Positions 33,349 through 40,228 of a DNA stretch of 40,228 nt are shown here, one piece after another. Under the pieces are notes generated by a model. That model was not told the origin of the DNA and did not search any database. It saw only the letters and a program-made list of their open reading frames with translations. The stretch's first letter is position 1, and every line of letters starts with the position of its first letter. This stretch comes from Bacteroidota bacterium (GTDB lineage: Bacteria > Bacteroidota > Bacteroidia > Bacteroidales > PUMT01), in assembly GCA_003554865.1 (NCBI GenBank), contig PWHJ01000178.1:1-40228 (forward strand), written 5' to 3'. The translations under genes and the position numbers were made by a program.

Positions 33349-34373
33349 GAAAGGAATTTAAATGAAAGTTCTTTTTTAAGCTCAAAGGTTTTGTTCATTT
33401 TAAAAAGAGCCTGTCTTGCTTCCTCAAAGCTTAACGTTTGCTGGGCATCTGAAGTCGCTTTTTCGGGGACTTCCCCGATCTCCATCAGGAGTCCGTCAGC
33501 CCCCGCCATTACAGATGCAAGCGCCATAGGCTCGACAAACCTGCGAACTCCCACCCCGTGGGAGGGGTCGCAGAATACGGGCAGATGGCTTTTTTCCTTA
33601 AGTAAAGGAATGGCGTTCAGATCGAGTGTGTTGCGGTATGCTTTTTCGAATGTCCTTATGCCGCGCTCGCAAAGTATTATTCTTTCATTGCCGCTTGAGA
33701 AGATGTACTCGGCTGATGCAAGGAACTCATTGATTGTCGATGACATGCCGCGCTTGAGCAGTACCGGCTTGTCAGTTTTTCCCAGTGCATCAAGAAGATT
33801 GAAATTTTGCGCATTACGCGTTCCGACCTGAAAAATATCGACCAGATCATACATGGGTTCTATCTGGGATACCTGCATAACCTCGCTTACGATTTTTATC
33901 CCTTTCTCCCTGCAATGGCGGGCAAAGATCTCAAGTCCCCCGATACCCATTCCCCTGAACGAATAAGGTGAGCTGCGCGGCTTGAATATTCCTCCCCGCA
34001 TTATTTTTACCTGGTTTTTCAAGAGAAAATCGACGGTTTTTTGAACCTGCTCCTCGCTTTCTATTGAGCAGGGCCCCATTGCCACCGTAAGGTTATCGCG
34101 CGATATTACCGCCCCGTCGCCCAGGTCGAGCTCAGTGTCGTTAACCCTCCAAAGTCTTGATACCAGCTTGTTTTCATCCTCGACCATATGGACGTCCTTC
34201 ACCCCCTTGAGTGTGCCGATGCGTCTCGGGTCAAACTCACCCTTTCCTGAGCAGATAATGTATGAGGCGTTGTGTGTGTCAACTTTTGAAGTTTTGAAAC
34301 CTGCTTTTTCTGCCAGGGCGGTTATTTTTTCCAGCTCTTCGTGTGTGCAATCCTCTGTTAACTGAATAAGCAT
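33342..34373 (-). CDS. aroF: 3-deoxy-7-phosphoheptulonate (DAHP) synthase, AroA-beta type with N-terminal regulatory domain
   Basis: A 343-residue protein. Residues 1-75 form a small ferredoxin-like/ACT-like regulatory domain; the TIM barrel follows with MGPCSIESEEQ, RGGIFKPRSSPYSFRGMG (phosphoenolpyruvate and metal site) and FCDPSHGVGVR. It joins phosphoenolpyruvate and erythrose 4-phosphate, the first step of the shikimate pathway. It starts 12 nt after trpA, so it is made with the tryptophan enzymes, which hints at a tryptophan-responsive isoform. KDO-8-phosphate synthase is related but lacks the N-terminal domain. Confidence 0.92.
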   Translation of the reverse strand: MLIQLTEDCTHEELEKITALAEKAGFKTSKVDTHNASYIICSGKGEFDPRRIGTLKGVKDVHMVEDENKLVSRLWRVNDTELDLGDGAVISRDNLTVAMGPCSIESEEQVQKTVDFLLKNQVKIMRGGIFKPRSSPYSFRGMGIGGLEIFARHCREKGIKIVSEVMQVSQIEPMYDLVDIFQVGTRNAQNFNLLDALGKTDKPVLLKRGMSSTINEFLASAEYIFSSGNERIILCERGIRTFEKAYRNTLDLNAIPLLKEKSHLPVFCDPSHGVGVRRFVEPMALASVMAGADGLLMEIGEVPEKATSDAQQTLSFEEARQALFKMNKTFELKKELSFKFLSE

Positions 34374-34385
34374 ATCTGTTTGAAT

Positions 34386-35186
34386 TTATCTGTTGTACAA
34401 ATCGTTTAAAAGTGCTTTGACGGCGATGTCTGGATCATTATATCCGTTCAGCTTATTAATGAAGGCCGAGCCGGTTATCGCCCCGGCGGAGTTCGCCCAC
34501 GCCTTTTCAAGTGTCCCGGAGTTATGTATCCCGAAGCCTGCTATATAAATGTTGTTGAGCTTCATTTGCTTAAGCCTTTCGAAAAAGTTCCCGCCACCCT
34601 TTTCCTCCTTTCTCACCCCGGTTATGGATGAGGAGCTGACGGCATAGATGAAGGCGGTAGTAAGTGAGTCAATCTTTTTTATCCGGTCAGCCGGGGTGGT
34701 GGGTGTTATAAGGAAGATAAAGTGCAGGTTATTTTCTTCAAAAAGCTGCCTGTAGTTACGCTCGTACTGCTCAAGGGGCATATCCGGGAGTATAACACCG
34801 CTAATACCCGCCGAGCGGGCATCTTTGCAGAACTTTTCAACCCCGTACTGAAAGACGGGATTGAGATACCCCATAAGAACAAGCGGGATGGTAAACTTCT
34901 CCCTGGCATCTTCAAGCTGTGAAAAAAGCTTTTTGAGCCCCATACCATTGCCTATAGCCTTCATACTTGCCTGTTGTATTACCGGTCCGTCAGCAAGGGG
35001 ATCCGAGTAAGGCATTCCCACTTCAGCAAAATCAATCCCGTTACCCTCGAGTGCTTCAATTATTTGTCCTGTACTCTCAAGTTCGGGAAACCCGGCCGTA
35101 AAAAAGACCGAAAGAAGCCTGCTTCTCTTTTTTTCCAGAAGTGCGGTCAATGGGTTATAGACCTTTTTTATAGAGTTTTTCTTCAT
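34386..35186 (-). CDS. trpA: tryptophan synthase alpha subunit
   Basis: A 266-residue TIM barrel of normal length. Catalytic Glu55 and Asp66 are in FAEVGMPYSDPLADGPVIQ; later family motifs are PLVLMGYLNPVFQYG and VSSSSITG. It cleaves indole-3-glycerol phosphate to glyceraldehyde 3-phosphate and indole, which is passed to TrpB through the tunnel of the complex. It lies 15 nt after trpB and 12 nt before aroF in the same strand and transcript. Confidence 0.96.
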   Translation of the reverse strand: MKKNSIKKVYNPLTALLEKKRSRLLSVFFTAGFPELESTGQIIEALEGNGIDFAEVGMPYSDPLADGPVIQQASMKAIGNGMGLKKLFSQLEDAREKFTIPLVLMGYLNPVFQYGVEKFCKDARSAGISGVILPDMPLEQYERNYRQLFEENNLHFIFLITPTTPADRIKKIDSLTTAFIYAVSSSSITGVRKEEKGGGNFFERLKQMKLNNIYIAGFGIHNSGTLEKAWANSAGAITGSAFINKLNGYNDPDIAVKALLNDLYNR

Positions 35187-35201
35187 TAGTTTTAATTAGC
35201 T

Positions 35202-36389
35202 TTAAGTCTGTTTTTCAAAATATTTTTCAAAGGTTTCCATATCCTTGTCCCCTCGCCCCGAAAGGCAAATAACTATAATACTACCGGGGTTGAAGCTTAT
35301 CTTTTTCAGCAGCGCTATGGCGTGAGCAGACTCAAGCGCGGGGATGATACCCTCCAGTTTTGTAAGCCGGAAGGCTGCTTCAACAGCTTCATGGTCTTTT
35401 ACAGGGATATACCTTGCAAGGCCTTTTTCGTTCAGGCGGGCGTGCAGCGGACCTATTCCCGGGTAATCCAGTCCGGCCGACAGGGAATGTGTCTCTCTCA
35501 CCTGCCCGTCCCCTGTCTGCATCAGCAATGTTCTTGACCCGTGAATGATCCCCTCGCTTCCGGTGCAAATTGTTGCAGCGGTTTTGCCACTGTCAGTACC
35601 TTCTCCTGCAGCCTCGGCTCCGGTGAGGATGGTTTTGCCGTTGCCGGTAAAATGGTAGAAGCTCCCGGCGGCGTTGCTTCCCCCTCCAACGCATGCCAGC
35701 ACATGATCGGGCTCCTTTCTTCCTTCAGCTTTTTCAAGCTGTGTGATTGTCTCCCGCGATATAACCGACTGGAGTCTGGTTACAATATCGGGATAGGGGT
35801 GGGGCCCTATGGTTGATCCTATAAGGTAATAACTCTCTGCAGGATTGTTTATCCAGTGCCTTATGGCCTCGTTGGTTGCATCCTTAAGGGTGCGGCTTCC
35901 GGATTCAACCTCTATGACGCGCGCCCCCAGCATCCGCATACGTGTTACATTGGGCATCTGGCGCTCCATATCCCTGCTTCCCATAAAAACTGTGCATGGA
36001 AGCTTCAAAAGGGCGCATACGGTGGCGGTTGCCACGCCGTGCTGGCCTGCTCCTGTTTCGGCAATTATTTGTTTTTTACCCATTCTGACAGCAAGCAGCG
36101 CCTGACCGGTGACGTTGTTGAGCTTGTGCGAGCCTGTGTGGCAAAGATCCTCCCTTTTAAGGTAAATTTTTGCCCCGCTCTCGCGTGAAAGGGCTGCAGC
36201 AAAATACAAGGGTGTGGGTCTTCCCACGAAATCCCGCAGCAAACCCTCAAGTTCTTCCCTGTAACTGCTGCAGGAGAGGATGGAGTCGTATTTTTCCCTC
36301 AGCTCTTCAACATTTGCCCAAAGCAGCTCGGGAATGTAGGCTCCCCCGAAACGACCGTAAAATCCTCCAATGTCGGGATAAATTTCCAT
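35202..36389 (-). CDS. trpB: tryptophan synthase beta subunit
   Basis: A 395-residue PLP enzyme from the ATG at 36387-36389; the frame is open 15 codons further but overlaps trpF and lacks similarity there. PLP Lys89 is in HTGSHKLNN, catalytic Glu111 in AETGAGQHGVATAT, and GGGSNAAGSF binds the PLP phosphate. It condenses indole with L-serine to tryptophan. It is a TrpB1-type protein that should work with TrpA. It lies 17 nt after trpF. Confidence 0.96.
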   Translation of the reverse strand: MEIYPDIGGFYGRFGGAYIPELLWANVEELREKYDSILSCSSYREELEGLLRDFVGRPTPLYFAAALSRESGAKIYLKREDLCHTGSHKLNNVTGQALLAVRMGKKQIIAETGAGQHGVATATVCALLKLPCTVFMGSRDMERQMPNVTRMRMLGARVIEVESGSRTLKDATNEAIRHWINNPAESYYLIGSTIGPHPYPDIVTRLQSVISRETITQLEKAEGRKEPDHVLACVGGGSNAAGSFYHFTGNGKTILTGAEAAGEGTDSGKTAATICTGSEGIIHGSRTLLMQTGDGQVRETHSLSAGLDYPGIGPLHARLNEKGLARYIPVKDHEAVEAAFRLTKLEGIIPALESAHAIALLKKISFNPGSIIVICLSGRGDKDMETFEKYFEKQT

Positions 36390-36406
36390 AATTAAATATT
36401 TTTTGG

Positions 36407-37036
36407 TTAACCGGCGCTGTTTTGCCTTAAACACTTTATAAAGCGTTCGATCGACAAAAACTCTTTCACACCGGGAGATAACTCAAAGCGGCTGTTGATG
36501 TCAACCCCTGCCATACCTTTCTGGTTAAGATCCAGCAGATAGTCTGCATCTTCTTCGCCAATACCGCCGCTTAAAAGGTAAGGCGTCTGCAGATTGTACC
36601 CCTCAAGTACTGAATGGTCGAACTTTTTGCCCGACCCCCCGGGCTTGTCAGTTGCGGTGTCCAGCAGGAAAAGGTCACATTTCCCCTCATACAGGTTCAT
36701 TTGATCGGGCAGGTGATCTTTGACCCTGAATGTTTTTATTACCCTGCAGGTATTTTTCAGCCTTTTGCAGAAGTCCGGACTTTCATTGCCGTGCAGCTGG
36801 ATGGCATCGAAACCCTTTTTTTTTGCCAGAAGAAGGGCGTTTTCCTCCGTTTCGTCAACCAGTACAGCTACCTTCTTTATTTCTGAAGGTATAAGATTCA
36901 GCGAGAGGTCTGCTATCTTTTTGCTGACGTCGCGGGGTGAAGGAGGATAAAAAATAAACCCCAGATAGTCCGGTTTCAGGCCGGCAATTCTGAAAAGGTC
37001 TTCGTTGTTGGTTATTCCGCAGACTTTGATTATCAT
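36407..37036 (-). CDS. trpF: phosphoribosylanthranilate isomerase
   Basis: A 209-residue TIM barrel of standard size. KVCGITNNEDL (catalytic Cys6), AIQLHGNESPDF and LFLLDTATDKPGGSGKKFDHS (general acid Asp, phosphate loop) are conserved, as is LSGGIGEEDADYLL. It performs the Amadori rearrangement of phosphoribosylanthranilate to CdRP. It is separate from TrpC, not fused as in enterobacteria, and starts 11 nt after trpC. Confidence 0.95.
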   Translation of the reverse strand: MIIKVCGITNNEDLFRIAGLKPDYLGFIFYPPSPRDVSKKIADLSLNLIPSEIKKVAVLVDETEENALLLAKKKGFDAIQLHGNESPDFCKRLKNTCRVIKTFRVKDHLPDQMNLYEGKCDLFLLDTATDKPGGSGKKFDHSVLEGYNLQTPYLLSGGIGEEDADYLLDLNQKGMAGVDINSRFELSPGVKEFLSIERFIKCLRQNSAG

Positions 37037-37047
37037 GACAGGTGATA

Positions 37048-37905
37048 TTATTTTTGCCCGACAGATTCGTTAATATTTTCCTGTTTGTTTTCTTTTTCCT
37101 GGCTTTGTATGCTGTTTTCGATCTCTTTTATTTTTTTGATGAATTTCTCGCATGTTCTGCCGGGATTTGCGGTGCGCATGAAATAATCTCCAATTAGAAA
37201 GCCGTCAAATCCGGCCTTTTTCATAACCATATATTTTTCGGGAGAGTCTATTCCGCTTTCGGCTATTTTCAAAACACTACCGGGCAGCTTTTCCGAAAGC
37301 TCCACGCAATGCATATGATCTACCCTGCTGTTTTTCAGATCCCGGTTGTTGACACCTATTATGGCCGCTTCCGCGGGAAGCTTCTCAATACAGCTTTCAT
37401 CGTACACCTCGAAGAGAACTTCCATTGAAAGGGAGCGGGCCAGTGAGTGAAATTTTTTCAGCTGCGCGGCTGTCAGTGCCCTTGCAATAAGAAGAATAGC
37501 ATCGGCGCCTATGCTGCGTGATTCGTAAACCTGATATTCGTCTATAATGAAATCCTTGCGCAGGATGGGGCAAAAATTGAATTTTCTTGCAATTTCAAGG
37601 TCCCTGTTGCCCCCGCCAAAGAATTTCGTGTCTGTCAGTACAGAAAGCGCTGAGGCCCCTGAACGCATGAATTCAAGGCAAACCTTCTGTGGACTGGCAA
37701 ATTCATTTATAACACCGCGCGATGGGGATTTTCTTTTGAATTCAGCAATTATCCCGGACAAATCGCTTCGCCTTATATATGCAGATAAAGGCACTGCGGG
37801 CGAATCGAAAAAGATGCTTTTCTCAAGCAGTTTAAGAGGGTAAAGCTCCTTTTTCTCTTTTACATCCTTTTGTTTTGATTCGATTATTTTTTCTAGTTGT
37901 GACAT
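37048..37905 (-). CDS. trpC: indole-3-glycerol phosphate synthase
   Basis: A 285-residue TIM barrel. IIAEFKRKSPSRG (52-64, catalytic Lys), LRKDFIIDEYQVYESR, GVNNRDLKNSRVD and IAESGIDSPE are the family landmarks. It decarboxylates and closes CdRP to indole-3-glycerol phosphate. A low-complexity tail of about 25 charged and polar residues (QSQEKENKQENINESVGQK at the end) extends beyond the barrel; it is likely disordered. The gene is 37 nt after trpD. Confidence 0.95.
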   Translation of the reverse strand: MSQLEKIIESKQKDVKEKKELYPLKLLEKSIFFDSPAVPLSAYIRRSDLSGIIAEFKRKSPSRGVINEFASPQKVCLEFMRSGASALSVLTDTKFFGGGNRDLEIARKFNFCPILRKDFIIDEYQVYESRSIGADAILLIARALTAAQLKKFHSLARSLSMEVLFEVYDESCIEKLPAEAAIIGVNNRDLKNSRVDHMHCVELSEKLPGSVLKIAESGIDSPEKYMVMKKAGFDGFLIGDYFMRTANPGRTCEKFIKKIKEIENSIQSQEKENKQENINESVGQK

Positions 37906-37942
37906 ATATTTTTGTTTTTAACGGTTTTTAAAATGTTGGAAT

Positions 37943-38932
37943 TCATTGTATAGCAGTCAGTTTTTTGAAAACACCCAGCGCCCTGTGGGATTCAATTGAA
38001 TCTCTTGCATCTGCAACGGCAGTTTCAAGTGAACAGCCCCTGTAACATTGCAACGCCAGGGCCGAGTTTGCTATTACGGTGTTTTTTTGTGGAACGGTTG
38101 AACGGTTATTGAGGACATCCATAAAAATTTTGCCTGCACTTTTGACACTCTCCCCGCCTGCAATTTCTTCGGCCATAATGGGAGGGAGGCCGAAACTTTC
38201 AACCGGCAAAAGGCTTTCGCCCTTTTCTGTGAAAAGGCTCACATCAGATGTTAATGAAACCTCATCGTAACCGTCAAGACTGTGGATCACAACAAACTTT
38301 TTATTTTCACGCTGCAGCAGGTAACTGTATATTCTGCCGGCTTCCATGTTGAAAACACCGCTGACCTGGCAGGAGGGGTTTGCAGGGTTAACAAGGGGAC
38401 CGAGAATATTGAAAAAGGTCTTAACCCCTATCTGCTTTCGGATTTTTCCCACTGCTTTCAGGGCGGGATGGAAAAGGGGGGCATGCATGAAACAAATCCC
38501 CGCCTCTTCGAGCTCCTTTTGCAACTTCTCTTTTTCACCGGTGAAGCGGTAGCCGAGATACTCCATTACATTTGACGAACCCGAGGCTGACGATACCCCG
38601 TAGTTGCCGTGCTTGGCGACAGGAACGCCGGCACCGGCAACAACAAATGCAGTTAGTGTGGAGATGTTGAATGTGTTTTTCCCGTCTCCGCCGGTTCCGC
38701 AAACATCAATTACTTCCCGGCTGCCGGTATCCACCTGCCTGGCCAGCTCCATCAGCGCATCCCTGAAACCCAGAAGCTCTTCGATGCTTATGTTTCGCAT
38801 TATGTAGGCTGTTAAAACCGCCGCGCTTTGTGACTCGTTTACCTCCCCCGAGGCTATTCCGTGCATCAGCTTCATAGCCTCGGAGCGGGTTAGTCGCTGT
38901 GATTCAAGTAGCTTTGTTAGTATATCCTTCAT
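37943..38932 (-). CDS. trpD: anthranilate phosphoribosyltransferase
   Basis: A 329-residue protein from the ATG at 38930-38932; a longer frame exists, but its first 12 residues overlap trpG and do not belong to the family. DVCGTGGDGKNTFNIST binds PRPP, KHGNYGVSSASGSSNVMEYLG binds anthranilate and PRPP, and LGPLVNPANP is conserved. It joins anthranilate and PRPP. It is free-standing, not fused to TrpG. The distance to trpG is 22 nt. Confidence 0.95.
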   Translation of the reverse strand: MKDILTKLLESQRLTRSEAMKLMHGIASGEVNESQSAAVLTAYIMRNISIEELLGFRDALMELARQVDTGSREVIDVCGTGGDGKNTFNISTLTAFVVAGAGVPVAKHGNYGVSSASGSSNVMEYLGYRFTGEKEKLQKELEEAGICFMHAPLFHPALKAVGKIRKQIGVKTFFNILGPLVNPANPSCQVSGVFNMEAGRIYSYLLQRENKKFVVIHSLDGYDEVSLTSDVSLFTEKGESLLPVESFGLPPIMAEEIAGGESVKSAGKIFMDVLNNRSTVPQKNTVIANSALALQCYRGCSLETAVADARDSIESHRALGVFKKLTAIQ

Positions 38933-38954
38933 TTTATTAAATTCTGCGGGTTTG

Positions 38955-39533
38955 TTAAAAATTATCAAGCCAGTTTTTTATAATTGTTTTTCCCAGGGGT
39001 GTCAAAATTGATTCAGGATGAAACTGCACACCGCATATATCAATCTCCCTGTGGCTTAAAGCCATGATATTACCCATATTGTCGGTTGCTTCAATCTTGA
39101 GTGCCTCCGGGAGATTTTGCGGATTTACCACCCATGAATGATATCTTCCTGCTTCAAATACTGAAGGCACCTTTTTGAAAAGGTAATGCGGGGGTTGTGT
39201 TATTTTAACCGGGGTTGCCACTCCATGAAATACGGAAGAAAGGTTTAACATGCTGCCTCCGTATACTTCAGCAATGGCCTGCATTCCAAGGCATACTCCA
39301 AAAATCCGCTTCTTTTCCCTGCAGTGTTCAACAACAGAGGTTAGTATGCCGGCATCTGCCGGGAGTCCGGGACCGGGAGAAAGGATTATCCCGTCATATT
39401 CAGCCGTATCATCAAGGGTAAGCTTGTCATTTCTAATAACATTGACGGCAAAACCATTGAAATCATTCACATAATGAACAAGATTATAGGTGAACGAGTC
39501 GTAGTTGTCAAGTACCAGTATCTTTTTCCTCAT
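38955..39533 (-). CDS. trpG: anthranilate synthase glutamine amidotransferase subunit
   Basis: A 192-residue class I amidotransferase. The catalytic triad is Cys81 (FGVCLGMQAI), His172 and Glu174 (VQFHPESIL), with LSPGPGLPADAG forming the oxyanion region. It supplies ammonia from glutamine to TrpE. It could also serve aminodeoxychorismate synthase (PabA), but its position 3 nt after trpE makes the tryptophan role primary. Confidence 0.95.
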   Translation of the reverse strand: MRKKILVLDNYDSFTYNLVHYVNDFNGFAVNVIRNDKLTLDDTAEYDGIILSPGPGLPADAGILTSVVEHCREKKRIFGVCLGMQAIAEVYGGSMLNLSSVFHGVATPVKITQPPHYLFKKVPSVFEAGRYHSWVVNPQNLPEALKIEATDNMGNIMALSHREIDICGVQFHPESILTPLGKTIIKNWLDNF

Positions 39534-39536
39534 ATT

Positions 39537-40228
39537 TTAAGTATGACTTTTGTTAAAATTTTCACCTTCTCTTATGGCATTTCGTAAAGCCTCGAGCTTT
39601 CCGTTCACCTCTTTCAGTTCATTTTCAGGCGAGGAATCGACCACTATCCCTGCCCCCGCCTGGTAAAAGAGTTCTCCCCTGCGGCTTAAAAAAGAGCGTA
39701 TCATAATTGCATGGTTAAGATTACCCGATGGATCAATATATCCTATTGCACCCCCGTAAAATCCTCTCGGGGTGGACTCATATCTGTCTATCAGCTGCAT
39801 TGCCCTGTGTTTCGGAGCACCGGTGAGGGTGCCTGCCGGGAATGTGTCCGCAAAAAACCGGTAGAGCTCGGTGTTCTCTTTTAATTTGCCGCTTACCACT
39901 GATACAAGGTGTATTACATGTGAATAGGTATGAACCTGCCTGAATTTTTCCACAGTAACATCCTTTGAATGGCGGCTCAGATCGTTCCTTGCAAGGTCAA
40001 CCAGCATGGAGTGTTCGCTGTTTTCCTTCGGATCATCCAGCAACTTGTTAACCAGCTGGATCTCTCTGGAGTTGTCGCCTGTTCGGTTGACCGTTCCGGC
40101 TATAGGGTTGATCGTAGCCTTACCTTTTGATACCTGAAGCTGGGTTTCCGGGGATGAACCGAAAAGCTTGAAATCCATATAATCAAAAAAGAAAAGGTAT
40201 GGCGAAGGGTTGATGGACCTGAGGGCCC
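39537..40228 (-). CDS. trpE: anthranilate synthase component I, N-terminus outside the window
   Basis: The C-terminal 230 residues of the chorismate-binding subunit; the frame continues off the window edge, and INPSPYLFFFDYMDFKLFGS shows that the ATG at 40178 is internal. LARNDLSRHS, HLVSVVSGKL, GAPKHRAMQLID, YGGAIGYID and FYQAGAGIVVDSSPE are active-site motifs of the chorismate-using enzyme family. It converts chorismate and ammonia to anthranilate. The feedback site for tryptophan lies in the missing part. The promoter and any attenuator of the operon are upstream of the window. Confidence 0.95.
   Translation of the reverse strand, partial: ALRSINPSPYLFFFDYMDFKLFGSSPETQLQVSKGKATINPIAGTVNRTGDNSREIQLVNKLLDDPKENSEHSMLVDLARNDLSRHSKDVTVEKFRQVHTYSHVIHLVSVVSGKLKENTELYRFFADTFPAGTLTGAPKHRAMQLIDRYESTPRGFYGGAIGYIDPSGNLNHAIMIRSFLSRRGELFYQAGAGIVVDSSPENELKEVNGKLEALRNAIREGENFNKSHT

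Overview
The window looks like a chromosomal segment of a Bacteroidota bacterium, probably an anaerobic or facultative member of the Bacteroidales/Marinilabiliales type; the order is a guess. The signs are Bacteroidetes-type promoters (TTTG, about 19-22 nt, then TAnnTTTG), few Shine-Dalgarno sequences, A-rich leaders with ACCTAAAA, and typical families: secreted S10 peptidase, AddAB-like nuclease, fused ADP-forming acyl-CoA synthetase, baeRF protein and bacterioferritin. I see no rRNA, tRNA, CRISPR array, transposase or phage gene. Almost all DNA is coding or short regulatory spacer.

Layout. 1-7.5 kb: amino-acid or peptide catabolism, with an aminotransferase cut by the window edge, a secreted M81 (MlrC-like) peptidase, a baeRF-type ribosome-associated protein on the other strand, then a cassette of YkvI-type permease, zinc dehydrogenase and proline-racemase-family enzyme. 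7.6-17.5 kb: mixed housekeeping genes, namely a methyltransferase, bacterioferritin, exported S10 peptidase, nitroreductase, SDR oxidoreductase, XerD-type recombinase, YugP-type membrane zinc peptidase, two tandem J-domain proteins, a small GRAM-domain protein and RlmN. 17.6-22 kb: tryptophanase behind a long leader, then on the minus strand an exported DJ-1/PfpI lipoprotein, a secreted M55 D-aminopeptidase and a HxpB-like sugar phosphatase. 22-29.3 kb: a three-gene DNA-repair operon, AddA-like helicase-nuclease, TIGR01212 radical SAM protein and AddB-like iron-sulfur nuclease. 29.4-31.5 kb: ADP-forming acyl-CoA synthetase with a near-consensus promoter.

31.5-40.2 kb is one long minus-strand biosynthetic block, trpE(partial)-trpG-trpD-trpC-trpF-trpB-trpA-aroF, followed after 136 nt by cysE-cysK. 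It supplies DAHP for chorismate, converts chorismate to tryptophan, and makes cysteine from serine. Serine is used by both TrpB and CysE. Tryptophanase about 12 kb away can run the opposite reaction, so the window holds both synthesis and degradation of tryptophan.

No gene set here is clearly a new defence or mobile system. The most unusual signals are: (i) sequence from the 3' end of a gene, including its stop codon, recurring just downstream, clearly after the methyltransferase and more weakly after bfr and aroF, with roughly 40-nt spacing in two cases; (ii) an ACCTAAAA leader motif at a near-constant distance before the start codons of five envelope-protein genes; (iii) the radical SAM gene between addA and addB; (iv) the permease-dehydrogenase-racemase cassette of unknown substrate; and (v) the paired exported DJ-1 lipoprotein and M55 peptidase.
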